From Deltaproteobacteria bacterium (GTDB lineage: Bacteria; Myxococcota_A; Polyangia; Polyangiales; JADJMO01), in contig JALHOE010000014.1 in NCBI GenBank assembly GCA_022843175.1, positions 1 through 64,000 of the forward strand: a stretch of 64,000 nt of DNA, read 5' to 3'. Of this stretch, positions 46,038-54,746 are shown piece after piece. The position numbers were made by a program, and so were the translations under genes. Under the pieces are notes generated by a model. The model saw only the letters and a program-made list of their open reading frames with translations. It searched no databases and was not told where the DNA came from. Numbering within the stretch: the stretch's first letter is position 1; each line of letters begins with the position of its first letter.

Positions 46038-46919
46038 TCAGTCGGGCACTTCGCCGAACTTGCCGAGCTGCACGTCGATCATCGCCTGCTTGATCTCCTG
46101 CATCGTGTTCATGACGAACGGTCCGTACGCGACGACCGGCTCGCGGAGCGGCTCGCCGGCGAGGATGATCAAGTGGGTGTCCTCCTCGGCGACGAGCTCG
46201 AGCTGCTCGCCGTTGTTGGCGAAGAGCACCAGCTCTCCCCGGGCGGCCGGCTTGCCGTCGGCGAGGACGCGCCCCTTCGCGACGACCGCGAGCGCGTTGA
46301 ACGTGGAGGGCAGGGGCACCGTGAGCTTCGCGCCCGCGGGGACGTTGGCGTCGAGCATCGTGATCGGCGTGAACGTGCGCGCCGGACCGCGCGTGCCGTT
46401 CAGCTCGCCGGCGATGACCCGGATGGTGCTGCCGTTGTCGAGCTTCACGCGCGGGATGTCGGAGCTCGTGATCGGCTGATAGGCCGGCTTGGCGAACTTG
46501 TCCTTCTTCGGGAGGTTCACCCAGAGCTGCATCATGTGCATGCGCCCGCCCGAACGGGTGAGCTTCTCCTCGTGGAACTCCTCGTGGAAGATGCCGGCCG
46601 CGGCGGTCATCCACTGCACGTCGCCGGGGCCGATGACGCCGGAGTGGCCGGCGTTGTCGCGGTGCGCGACCGCGCCCTCCCAGGCGAGCGTGACCGTCTC
46701 GAAGCCGCGGTGCGGGTGCCAGCCGACGCCGCGCTTGCCGGTGGCGAGCGGACCGAACTCCTTGGGCGGCCCGTAGTCCATGAGCACGAACGGGCTCACC
46801 CGCTCGGCGGGCAGGGCGGCGCTCGGGAAGTACGTGGACACGTGAAAGCCGTTGCCGACCCAGTGGAAGGTGGTGCTGCGATGGATGGCTTCGACGGTGC
46901 GGTTCATGGCGTTGGGCAT
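46038..46919 (-). CDS. pirin family protein
   Basis: A 293-residue bicupin. The pirin metal-site region is clear: GVGWHPHRGFETVTLAWEGA followed by VAHRDNAGHSGVIGPGDVQW and AGIFHEEFHE. The C-terminal cupin has PSTFNALAVVAKGRVLADGK and LIILAGEPLREPVV. Pirins bind iron; some have quercetinase activity, but this cannot be deduced here. Starts at 46919 or 46907 (12 bases apart) are both possible. Divergent from a lipoprotein gene, 60 bases away. Confidence 0.94.
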   Translation of the reverse strand: MPNAMNRTVEAIHRSTTFHWVGNGFHVSTYFPSAALPAERVSPFVLMDYGPPKEFGPLATGKRGVGWHPHRGFETVTLAWEGAVAHRDNAGHSGVIGPGDVQWMTAAAGIFHEEFHEEKLTRSGGRMHMMQLWVNLPKKDKFAKPAYQPITSSDIPRVKLDNGSTIRVIAGELNGTRGPARTFTPITMLDANVPAGAKLTVPLPSTFNALAVVAKGRVLADGKPAARGELVLFANNGEQLELVAEEDTHLIILAGEPLREPVVAYGPFVMNTMQEIKQAMIDVQLGKFGEVPD

Positions 46920-46979
46920 GAGATGCACGCTCGTGGGTGGGAGGTGACGCGGCCCTGCGGGCGTGGGTAGGGTAGCCCC

Positions 46980-48218
46980 ATGCGCAAGCTCCTCCTCGCC
47001 GTCCTGCTCGCCGGCTGCGGCAGCTCCGACGATCCGACGCCCGCCGCGGCCGACAGCGCCGTCGCAGAGGACACGGGCGCCGTCGTGAGCGACACGAGCC
47101 CGACGGTCGACGCGCCGGTCGATGCGCCGAGCGACGCGCCCGCGGGGTGCACGCGTACGCCCGGGCCGGACGCCGCTCCCCGCAAGGTCGTCGTGTCCCA
47201 CCCGTTCGACGCCGCCGGCAAGAAGACGGGCGCGATGGAGGTCCTCGACCTCTCGGTCGACGGCACGCTCACCGCGAGCGGCAAGACGTTCGCGCTCACG
47301 AAGGCGGCGTTCGAGCCGATCGTGTTCACGCCCGACGGGGAGATCGGCCTCGTCGCCGAGGACGACGGCACCCTCGGCGTCTTCCGCTTCGACGCGAGCG
47401 GTGCGGTGAGCGTCGTGCACGCGGCGTTCAAGGGGAAGTTCTACGCGAACAAGCTCGTCATGGACCCGAGCGGGCAGCGCGCATACGTGGTCGACCCGAA
47501 CACCGAGGAGAACGGCGGCGGCCTCCACGTCGTCGACATCGCGTGCGACGGCACGTTGACGGACAAGGGCAAGCTGGTGCCGGCCAAGACCTGGTCGGTG
47601 TTCCAGTTCGTGGGGGACACTCGAGCGATCGTCGCGGGCGGTCCGGCGCTCGGCTCGCCGGCCACGGTCGACGCGCACCTGCTCTCGTGGAAGTCGCCGC
47701 CGTCGCTGGTCGCGAGCACCGCGCCGTTCGGCGATCGCGACGCGATCCCGTCGTGGATGGACGTCACGCCCGACAAGAAGCTCGCCCTCATCGCCGACAA
47801 CGGCATCCTCGCGGGGAGCCGCGTCGCGGTGGTCGAGATCACCGACACCGCGCTCATCCCGCGGCAGATCCTCCCGATCGACAACCCCGCCGTGGTGATC
47901 GCCTCGCCCCACGACGGCGTCGCGCTGGTCCTCAACTCCGACGGCAAGGACGGCTTCACGCTCCTCAAGCGCACCGGCCCGCCGACCGCGCCCTTCGTCA
48001 ACGCGGGCAAGCTCGCCTATGTGCACGGCAAGCCCGAGCTGCCGTCCGTCGCCGCGATGATCGCGCGCGGACCGCTGAAGGGCCGAGTGCTCGTCGCCGA
48101 GAACGTCGCGGTGCGGTCGCTGCAGTTCACGACCGACGGTGGCGTGACCGACCTCGCGAAGCTCAGGTTCCCGATGGGGCTTCAGAACATCGTCGGCACG
48201 ATCGGGGTTCAGCCCTGA
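46980..48218 (+). CDS. beta-propeller-like lipoprotein
   Basis: A 412-residue protein with a short lipoprotein signal (MRKLLLAVLLAGC, Cys13) and an Asp/Thr/Ala-rich linker to about residue 55. The rest is built from repeated beta units with the look of a seven-bladed propeller or YVTN-type surface protein: FTPDGEIGLVAEDDGTLGVF, MDPSGQRAYVVDPNTEENGG, VTPDKKLALIADNGILAG. No catalytic residues are evident. It converges with the di-haem cytochrome gene across a strong inverted repeat. Confidence 0.82.
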   Translation: MRKLLLAVLLAGCGSSDDPTPAAADSAVAEDTGAVVSDTSPTVDAPVDAPSDAPAGCTRTPGPDAAPRKVVVSHPFDAAGKKTGAMEVLDLSVDGTLTASGKTFALTKAAFEPIVFTPDGEIGLVAEDDGTLGVFRFDASGAVSVVHAAFKGKFYANKLVMDPSGQRAYVVDPNTEENGGGLHVVDIACDGTLTDKGKLVPAKTWSVFQFVGDTRAIVAGGPALGSPATVDAHLLSWKSPPSLVASTAPFGDRDAIPSWMDVTPDKKLALIADNGILAGSRVAVVEITDTALIPRQILPIDNPAVVIASPHDGVALVLNSDGKDGFTLLKRTGPPTAPFVNAGKLAYVHGKPELPSVAAMIARGPLKGRVLVAENVAVRSLQFTTDGGVTDLAKLRFPMGLQNIVGTIGVQP

Positions 48219-48226
48219 TCCCGTTC

Positions 48227-48290
48227 AGGCGCTCGCTCACGCGCGCGCGCCCATCTGGCGGGCGACAGGCGCGCGCGTGAGCGAGCGCCT
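48227..48290. terminator. bidirectional terminator hairpin with 22-bp perfect stem
   Basis: Arms at 48227-48248 and 48269-48290 are perfect inverse copies with a 20-base loop. It lies between the convergent stops at 48218 and 48302, the place expected for a two-way terminator. No T run follows on either strand. Confidence 0.75.
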
Positions 48291-48301
48291 ATACGCAGCC
48301 G

Positions 48302-50011
48302 CTAGAGCGTCTTGAGGTACTCGATCAGATCCTCGAGGTGGTGCCCCGTCGTCCAATCGATGTGCCCGTTGAAGGCCGCGGTGTCGTGCCCCGCGTTCGA
48401 CTGGCCCGCGAGCGTCGTGTCGAAGAGCTCGGCGTTGCCGCCGGGTGCGTCGGACACGAAGCCGAGCTTGGCCTGATCGTAGGCCACGTTGCCGCGGTAG
48501 AACGTGGTCGGCCGCGCGCCGGTGAGCAGCGCCGCGATGCTGGGCACCGAGCCGTTGTGGAGGTAGGGCGCGCGCGCCCACACGCCGTCGAGCGGCGGTG
48601 CGGTGTAGCCGACCTTGCTCTTGTCGAGGATGCCCGCCGGCATGATCTGCTCGTCCGTGCTCGCGCACGCCGGGTCGACCGGCCCGGTGTAACTCGGCGG
48701 CGGGCAGGCGGTGCGAAGCAGCTTGAGGAGCTCGGTCCGCGAGTAGCTGGTCCAGATGTTCGCGCGATTCGGATCGGTCCCCGAGTCGGTGAAGATCGCC
48801 TTGTTCTCCTTGGCGACGTGGCACGAGCCGCAGTACTCGTCGTACAGCCGCTTGCCGCGCATCGCCGCCTTCTCGTCGACGTCGAACGGATACGGCGGCG
48901 GCGGGAGCTCCGCGGTGAAGGCCGTGGTGACGACGGCGTTCGGGAAGTTGACGACGAGCGGCGATGCGGCGACGCCGAGCTCCGCCGCGAGGTTGCGATG
49001 GAGGCGGCTGTTGATGCTGCCGTCCCACTGCGCGAGGACACGGTCGTTCTGCCGCCACACGCTCATCATGTCGATCATCGCCGGCGCTGCGGGCAGCTGG
49101 GCGACGTTCGCCTCGTTGCGCACGTAGCCGGTCGGACCGAACGCGCCGAGCGACGGGATCGCGGTGAGGCCGATGCCGATCGCGTCGAGGTAGCCCGGCG
49201 TCTTCGCGTCCAGGCTCGGCGCATTGGGGCCGCTGTACGTGTTGTAGCCGAGGGTCGAGTCGATGATGATCTTGCGACCGCCGATGCTCTGGGCGATCGC
49301 CGGGACGATCTGTTCGATCGCGTTGGCGCCGATCAGCACCCCGTAGTCGGTCTCCACGCGGCCGGGCGGCGCGTCGGTCCCGTAGAAGTAGCTGAGGCCC
49401 TTGGTCGCCACGCGAGCCTGGATCGCGGCGCGGAAGTTCGCCGCCGTCCACTTGCCGGTGCGCAGGCTTCGCTCGAGCGCCCCGCGGTAGCCGGAGAACG
49501 TCGTGCTCGGCGCGCCGATCATGTGGTGCGGTTTGCCGTCGGCCCCGGTCACGCGGCCCATGTGGCAGCCGCCGCAGGTGAGCGTCGCGGCGCCGAGGGC
49601 GGGCACCGCGGGGTTCGGTGAGAAGCGCACGTTCGTCCAGCCGAAGCCGAGCGGCAGCGCGCGACCGGGCTCGAAGTCGTCCTTCGCGAAGCCGATGGTC
49701 TCGAAGTTGTCGCCCCAGATCCCCGGGAAGATGTCGTCCATGACGCGCAACATCAGCACCGGAATGCCGGTCGTGGAGACCGGCGCGTTCTTGTAGGACT
49801 TCCAGGCCGCGCCGCCGTCCTTGTTCAGGTATGCGGTGAGCGCTGCGTCGCGCGCGGCGCGCTCCTCACGCCACCACGCGTAGTGGTTGGGATCCGCCTT
49901 CTCCGACGCGGCCTGCGCCGATCGGTCGGAGTCCTCCTCGCCCCCGATCGCGCATCCGCCGAACGCCGCGATCGCGCACACCGACAACAAGCCCGCGGTT
50001 GCCATCTTCAT
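48302..50011 (-). CDS. di-haem c-type cytochrome lipoprotein (MauG/RoxA-like)
   Basis: A 569-residue protein with a lipoprotein signal (MKMATAGLLSVCAIAAFGGC, Cys20). Two haem-binding motifs occur: CGGCH (146-150) and CGSCH (about 391-395). Near residue 484 is APYLHNGSVPS, the conserved stretch seen in di-haem peroxidases and in the rubber oxygenase RoxA family. Length and motif spacing are closer to the RoxA group (about 650-700 residues) than to ordinary cytochrome c peroxidases (about 330). The reaction cannot be named: peroxidase, oxygenase or electron carrier. Located at the outer or inner membrane surface. Confidence 0.85.
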   Translation of the reverse strand: MKMATAGLLSVCAIAAFGGCAIGGEEDSDRSAQAASEKADPNHYAWWREERAARDAALTAYLNKDGGAAWKSYKNAPVSTTGIPVLMLRVMDDIFPGIWGDNFETIGFAKDDFEPGRALPLGFGWTNVRFSPNPAVPALGAATLTCGGCHMGRVTGADGKPHHMIGAPSTTFSGYRGALERSLRTGKWTAANFRAAIQARVATKGLSYFYGTDAPPGRVETDYGVLIGANAIEQIVPAIAQSIGGRKIIIDSTLGYNTYSGPNAPSLDAKTPGYLDAIGIGLTAIPSLGAFGPTGYVRNEANVAQLPAAPAMIDMMSVWRQNDRVLAQWDGSINSRLHRNLAAELGVAASPLVVNFPNAVVTTAFTAELPPPPYPFDVDEKAAMRGKRLYDEYCGSCHVAKENKAIFTDSGTDPNRANIWTSYSRTELLKLLRTACPPPSYTGPVDPACASTDEQIMPAGILDKSKVGYTAPPLDGVWARAPYLHNGSVPSIAALLTGARPTTFYRGNVAYDQAKLGFVSDAPGGNAELFDTTLAGQSNAGHDTAAFNGHIDWTTGHHLEDLIEYLKTL

Positions 50012-50122
50012 GCGCTCCCACACAGCAGCAGTCGTGCCCGGCGCGAATCGGGGTGAACCGAAACAATCGTCGGGCATTGCCGATGTATGCCGGACGCGGG
50101 GCTTCTCCGCGGTTGCGCAAAC

Positions 50123-50142
50123 GCGAGGACTGCAGTCCTCGC
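50123..50142. promoter_or_regulatory. 20-bp perfect palindrome between cytochrome and FHA-activator genes
   Basis: GCGAGGACTG followed by its exact reverse complement, no spacer, in the 184-base divergent gap. TTGCGCAA, another palindrome, lies three bases before it (50113-50120). A spacer-free dyad suits an operator for a dimeric regulator better than a transcript hairpin. Confidence 0.5.
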
Positions 50143-50195
50143 CTCGCTTGCTCAAGTTGCGCGAAGCCTTTGCGGCACGTTAGGTTGCCGCGTTC

Positions 50196-51992
50196 GTGAG
50201 CGATGAGCTGCACAAGACCAGCCGGATGGTCGCGGCGAACTCCGTCTCGGCGAGCGCTGTCGGGCGCGCGTCATTGCTCGTGTCCGGCCCCGCAGGCACC
50301 TACAAAATGCCGCTCCCCGATGGGGGCGAGCTGACGATCGGCCGCGCGCCGGAGTCGACGCTCTGCATCGACGATCCGCTGCTCTCTCGCCATCACGCGC
50401 TGCTCCGCGTCACGGGCGACGCGTTGACGGTGATCGATCTCGGGAGCTCCAACGGCACCCGCGTCGGACAGTGTCCGCTCGATCCGCACGCGCCGTTCGG
50501 GATCTCCATCGGCGACGTCGTCACCGTCGGTGCGACCGTGCTCGTCGTCCAGGCGGCGTGGTCCGGTCAGCGCCCGCGACACGTCTGGTCGCACGGCTAC
50601 TTCGAGGCGCGGATCGAGGACGAGTGCGCGCGCGCCGAGAACGGCGGGCGGCCCTTCGCGGTCGTTCGTCTCCGCTTCGCCGCGGGCTCCGAGGGGCGGA
50701 TCGAGGACGCGCTCGTCAGCCTCGTCCGCGCGATGGACGTGCTCGCCACCTACGCCCCCGGCGAGTACGAGGTCCTGCTCCTCGAGGTCGACGCGGCGCG
50801 CGCCGAGGAGCAGCTCCGCAGGCTCGGCGGCGCGCTCGAGGCAGATGGGTTGGCGGTCGAGACCGGGCTCGCGCTCTACCCCCGCGACGGCCGTGCGCCC
50901 GAGTCGCTGATCGCGCGCGCCGCGCCGGGCGCCAAGCGCTCCTCGTCGCGGCACGCGCCCGGCGAGCTGCACGACGGCGGCGCGCTCCGCCGGCTCGAGC
51001 CGCTCCTCCGCCGCGTCGCCGCGGGCACCCTGCCGGTGCTCCTCCTCGGCGAGACCGGCGTCGGAAAGGACGTCTTCGCGCGCCGCATCCACGCGCTGTC
51101 GCCGCGCGCCCACAAGCCCTTCGTGTCGATCAACTGCGCCGCCATCTCGGAGTCGTTGCTCGAGAGCGAGCTGTTCGGGCACGAGAAGGGCGCGTTCACC
51201 GGCGCGTTCCAGGCCAAGGCGGGGCTGCTGGAGTCGGCCGAGGGCGGCGCCGTCTTCCTCGACGAGATCGGCGAGATGCCGCTCGCGATCCAGGCCAAGC
51301 TCCTGCGCGTCCTCGAGCAGCGCGAGGTCGTGAGAGTCGGAGCGCTGCGCCCGCGCGCGATCGACGTTCTCTTCCTGGCGGCGACCAACCGCGATCTCGA
51401 GACCGAGGTCGCCCGCGAGGCGTTCCGTCGCGACCTCTACTTCCGCCTGGCCGGCTTCTCGCTGGTGGTGCCGCCGCTCCGCGATCGCGTCGACGAAATC
51501 GAGCCGCTCGCGCGTCACTTCGCCGCCGCGGCGAGCGCACGGAGCGGCATCCGGCCGCCGGAGATCGCCGCCGACGCGATCGCCGTGCTCGAGGGCTACG
51601 GGTGGCCGGGCAACATCCGCGAGCTCCGCAACGTGATCGAGCGCGCCGTGCTCCTCGCGTCCGGGGGCGGCGCGATCAGCGCGGCGCACCTCCCGGTCGA
51701 CAAGATGGGCACGACCCGCGCGCACGCGGCGCTCACCGCCGCGGCGCACGCGCCGCCCCTGCCGCCCCCCTCCGCCCCCGCGCCTCCGACGCGCAGGCAG
51801 CCGGCGGTCAACCCGGAGGCGACGCTGACCGAGCTCCCCGACGACGATCGCGAGCGGATCGTCGCGGCTCTACGCGAGTGCGGCGGCAACCAAACGACCG
51901 CGGCCAGAGTTCTCGGGATCTCGCGTCGCACGTTGGTCTCACGCTTGTCGGAGTACGGACTGCCGCGACCGCGCCGCCGCGACGACGAGTAG
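50196..51992 (+). CDS. FHA-domain sigma-54-dependent transcriptional activator
   Basis: A 598-residue regulator, start GTG. Residues about 40-115 form an FHA domain ([37 protein letters not shown]), which binds phosphothreonine, so a Ser/Thr kinase probably provides the signal. About 120-250 is an intermediate domain of nucleotide-cyclase-like pattern without clear catalytic residues. The AAA+ domain follows: Walker A GETGVGKD (285-292), GAFTGA (332-337), FLDEIGEMP and [14 protein letters not shown]. After a Pro-rich linker there is a Fis HTH ([20 protein letters not shown]). This architecture is common in myxobacteria. Confidence 0.94.
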   Translation: MSDELHKTSRMVAANSVSASAVGRASLLVSGPAGTYKMPLPDGGELTIGRAPESTLCIDDPLLSRHHALLRVTGDALTVIDLGSSNGTRVGQCPLDPHAPFGISIGDVVTVGATVLVVQAAWSGQRPRHVWSHGYFEARIEDECARAENGGRPFAVVRLRFAAGSEGRIEDALVSLVRAMDVLATYAPGEYEVLLLEVDAARAEEQLRRLGGALEADGLAVETGLALYPRDGRAPESLIARAAPGAKRSSSRHAPGELHDGGALRRLEPLLRRVAAGTLPVLLLGETGVGKDVFARRIHALSPRAHKPFVSINCAAISESLLESELFGHEKGAFTGAFQAKAGLLESAEGGAVFLDEIGEMPLAIQAKLLRVLEQREVVRVGALRPRAIDVLFLAATNRDLETEVAREAFRRDLYFRLAGFSLVVPPLRDRVDEIEPLARHFAAAASARSGIRPPEIAADAIAVLEGYGWPGNIRELRNVIERAVLLASGGGAISAAHLPVDKMGTTRAHAALTAAAHAPPLPPPSAPAPPTRRQPAVNPEATLTELPDDDRERIVAALRECGGNQTTAARVLGISRRTLVSRLSEYGLPRPRRRDDE

Positions 51993-53453
51993 GTGATAGC
52001 CTCTCCGCCGCGCGTGGTGTCCCGAGTCGTCCGCACATCGATCGTCGCCGCCGCGCTGCTCTCCGCAGAGGCCGCCGGCGCGCAGGGAAATTACCGGTCG
52101 ACGCCGATCGGGGGCCGCAGCGCGTTGATGGGCGGCACCGGCGTCGCGTTCGGCCGCGACGGGGCCGCGCCGTTCAACAACCCGGCGACCATCGTCGCGG
52201 TCGACGATGCGCAGCTGGCGTTCTCGGTGAACTTCTACACCTTCACTGCGTTCCGCGCGCACAACTGGTGGGCGCCGGGGCCGGTCGATCGGTCGAAGCT
52301 CGGCGACATCGGGCCGACCGGCGCCACGCTCACCGATCTCGAGTTCAACGCGCTGCCCTCGAGCCTGTGCCTGTTCATCTCCTCCACGGTGAAGAGCCGC
52401 CTCGCGCTCTGCCTCGCGTCGACCCAGGGCAACACCTTCTCCTTCTCCGCCGAGCGCTACGACGCGCGCACCGCCGACGGTCGCACGACAAGGCAGGCGC
52501 AGACGATGCTCGAGAGCTACAGCCGCTTCGTGTTCGGCCCGACGTACGCGGTCGAGATCAACGAGCGGCTCTCGTTCGGGCTGTCGCTGCACGGCAGCCT
52601 CGTCGCGCACCGCGCCGCGCACAACGCGATCGGAAACACCCACGGCGGCGCCGGCGCCCCGATCGCTTCGGCGTTCTACAGCGGCAGCCGCGGCGACTCG
52701 GCGCAGCTGAGCCTCATCGCCGGCCTCACCTACACCTTCGACAACATCACGACGGCGCTCGCGCTCGAGTCGCCGTCGATCCACGTCTTCGGTGTCGGCG
52801 CCGCCAATCGATACACGCGGTTCGAGGGCGCGGGGGAGTCCACCCGCACCACCGCCGTCGACGGCAGCTTCGTGTCGGCGACTCCCCTCCGCGCGAGCCT
52901 CGGCGCCGGCATCGTCGGCGCGCGCGGCATCGCCGAGATCAATGCGCACATCTACGCGCCGATGGGCCGCGCGTTCCGCGCGGAGCTGTCGGGGACCACC
53001 GTCACCCTCGAGAACGGCGTCGCGCGCGAAGAGGCCGTGCGGGTCAACCTCGCGCAGAACGCCAACGCCGTGTTCGACGTGGGTATCGGCGGGCAGTACT
53101 TCCTCTCGAAGTCGATGAGCGTCCTCGGCGGCGTGAGCACCGATCTGAGCGCGGTGCCCGCGGGCGGGCTGCGCGCCGATCTGTTCAACTACTACCCGTC
53201 GCGCAGCCAGCGGGTCGCGGTCTCGTTCGGCGCCGGTTCGCACGGCGAGGGCGACGAGCTGCTCGTGGGCACCGAGCTCTCCTACGCGTGGGGCGAGCGC
53301 ATCGCGATCAACTCGTATCAGCTCCCGCCGGTGCTCGATCAGGCCTCGCACCGCACGTTCGTCGCGCTCTTCATCGTCGCCGGCTCCACCAGCTTCAAGG
53401 CGATCAAGCGTGCGGTGCAGGACGCGGCCGACGTGATCAAGAAGCCGAAGTGA
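51993..53453 (+). CDS. outer-membrane protein, FadL/OMPP1-like beta-barrel
   Basis: A protein of up to 486 residues with a signal peptide (RTSIVAAALLSAEAAGA, cleavage before QG). Alternate GTG starts occur at 51993, 52014 and 52017; the earliest abuts the previous stop. GRSALMGGTGVAFGRDGAAP with FNNPATIVAVDDAQLAFSVN is the N-terminal NPA-type signature of FadL/OMPP1 hydrophobic-compound transporters. The rest alternates in beta-strand fashion and ends near SFKAIKRAVQDAADVIKKPK, without the usual terminal aromatic. Its 3' end overlaps the convergent GAF gene by 17 bases. Confidence 0.8.
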   Translation: MIASPPRVVSRVVRTSIVAAALLSAEAAGAQGNYRSTPIGGRSALMGGTGVAFGRDGAAPFNNPATIVAVDDAQLAFSVNFYTFTAFRAHNWWAPGPVDRSKLGDIGPTGATLTDLEFNALPSSLCLFISSTVKSRLALCLASTQGNTFSFSAERYDARTADGRTTRQAQTMLESYSRFVFGPTYAVEINERLSFGLSLHGSLVAHRAAHNAIGNTHGGAGAPIASAFYSGSRGDSAQLSLIAGLTYTFDNITTALALESPSIHVFGVGAANRYTRFEGAGESTRTTAVDGSFVSATPLRASLGAGIVGARGIAEINAHIYAPMGRAFRAELSGTTVTLENGVAREEAVRVNLAQNANAVFDVGIGGQYFLSKSMSVLGGVSTDLSAVPAGGLRADLFNYYPSRSQRVAVSFGAGSHGEGDELLVGTELSYAWGERIAINSYQLPPVLDQASHRTFVALFIVAGSTSFKAIKRAVQDAADVIKKPK

Positions 53454-53898
53454 ACCGCTGCGCGTTGCGCACGGCGATCGCGGCCCACGGCGCGAACCGG
53501 GCGAGGGCGTAGGTCGCCTCGGCGGTGATCGGGTGCCCGGTGCACATGGCGATCACGCCGAGCGCCGTACCGTCGAAGATCAGCGGGTAGGCGGCGAACG
53601 CGGCGACGCCCTCGGCCTCGAACCACGCGTGGTCGACGATGCGATGGTCTTTGCCGGGGTCGTGGAGGACGAGCGGCGACGAGAGCTCGGCGAGCAGCGC
53701 GACGGGGGCAGCGATCGGCGTCCCGCCGCGGAGGCGCAGCGCGTCGCCGTCGAAGAGCCAGATCGCCGCGTGCGCGGCGCCGAGCTCACGCTTCATGCTC
53801 GCGACGAACGCCGCGAGCAGCTCCTCGAGGTCGAGCGTGCTGACCAGCCGTCGTGCGATCGCGTCGACCACATCGAGCGAGTACTCCGAGGCGCGCAT
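53437..53898 (-). CDS. single GAF-domain protein
   Basis: A 153-residue soluble protein. Residues 15-150 follow the GAF pattern: LVSTLDLEELLAAFVASMKR, AHAAIWLFDGDALRLRGG, FAAYPLIFDGTALGVIAMCT, FAPWAAIAVRNAQRF. No output domain is attached, so it may be a stand-alone sensor or bind small ligands. Its start codon overlaps the stop of the formylglycine-enzyme-like gene by one base. Confidence 0.85.
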   Translation of the reverse strand: MRASEYSLDVVDAIARRLVSTLDLEELLAAFVASMKRELGAAHAAIWLFDGDALRLRGGTPIAAPVALLAELSSPLVLHDPGKDHRIVDHAWFEAEGVAAFAAYPLIFDGTALGVIAMCTGHPITAEATYALARFAPWAAIAVRNAQRFTSAS

Positions 53899-54746
53899 CA
53901 GTCCCTGCAGCAGCGGAAGCCGAGCCCGCGGAGCACGGTGGTGACCTCGTGGCTCACCGTCATGCCGGTGCCGGAGTTGATCGACGCGCACTTGAGCGCC
54001 TGGGTGTCGGTGTCGCCGAAGTAGCCGCCGAGCGAGCGGCACTTGGTGCCCTCGCACTCGTCGACCCACTCCGACACGTTGCCGCTCAGGTCGTAGACGT
54101 TGGCGTAGGGCTCGGTCTTGCCGGTGCAGTTGGCGAAGCTCGCGACGGGCTCGGGGAGCGCGTCGCCGGCGGTCTTGCCGCTCACGCACGCCGCCGGGTC
54201 GTGCGTGTCGCTGTAGGGAAACGCGGTGGTCCCGCCCTGCGTGCACACGAACGTCCACTCGCTGTTGTCGGAGCCGATCGGCTTGGCCTTGTCGAGCCGG
54301 CCGCACAGGCGCTTGCCGGCCCAGGCGCAGAACGCGAAGGCGTCGCACCAGCCGACGTTGAACTGCGGCGCCTTGAGATCGCCGGTGGTGCCCGGGTACT
54401 GCCGCACGACGCCCATGCAGCGCTCCGGCATGGTGACCGTCGGCGGGATCTTGGCGTACTCGGCGAACTGCTCGTTGGTGACCTCGGTCGCGTCGATGCA
54501 GTAGCTGCCGCCGGGGTGGGCGATCGCGACCATCTCCGGGCCGCGGGTGCTCGCGCAACGGGGCGTCTCCGAGGGCGTCATCGTGTCGCCGTCGGTGACG
54601 GCGGTGTCGAGCCCCGGCGCGTCGCTCGTGTCGACGATCGCGGTGTCGAGTGCGCCCTCGGACGCGCCATCGGACGCGAGGGTGACGTCGTCGATGCCCG
54701 CGAGCGAGTGGCACCCCGTGAGCAAGAGCAGCGGCCAGGCCCTCAC
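53898..54746 (-). CDS. formylglycine-generating-enzyme-like lipoprotein
   Basis: A 282-residue protein starting with GTG: VRAWPLLLLTGC is a short lipoprotein signal (Cys12), then an Asp/Thr-rich linker to about residue 60 and an FGE-sulfatase/SUMF1-type domain: GGSYCIDATEVTNEQFAEYA, WCDAFAFCAWAGKRLCGRL, NVYDLSGNVSEWVDEC, LRGLGFRCCRD. The catalytic Cys pair of true formylglycine enzymes is not obvious here, so it may have a non-catalytic or different role, as in many secreted members. GTGA overlap with the preceding gene. Operon with the PEGA/TPR-type protein and kinase. Confidence 0.85.
   Translation of the reverse strand: MRAWPLLLLTGCHSLAGIDDVTLASDGASEGALDTAIVDTSDAPGLDTAVTDGDTMTPSETPRCASTRGPEMVAIAHPGGSYCIDATEVTNEQFAEYAKIPPTVTMPERCMGVVRQYPGTTGDLKAPQFNVGWCDAFAFCAWAGKRLCGRLDKAKPIGSDNSEWTFVCTQGGTTAFPYSDTHDPAACVSGKTAGDALPEPVASFANCTGKTEPYANVYDLSGNVSEWVDECEGTKCRSLGGYFGDTDTQALKCASINSGTGMTVSHEVTTVLRGLGFRCCRD

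Noticed and set aside
50172-50188. A sigma-54-like promoter (GGCAC...TTGC) just before the FHA-activator gene
   Set aside because: The GG to GC distance is one base too long and the predicted start would fall after the GTG start codon.
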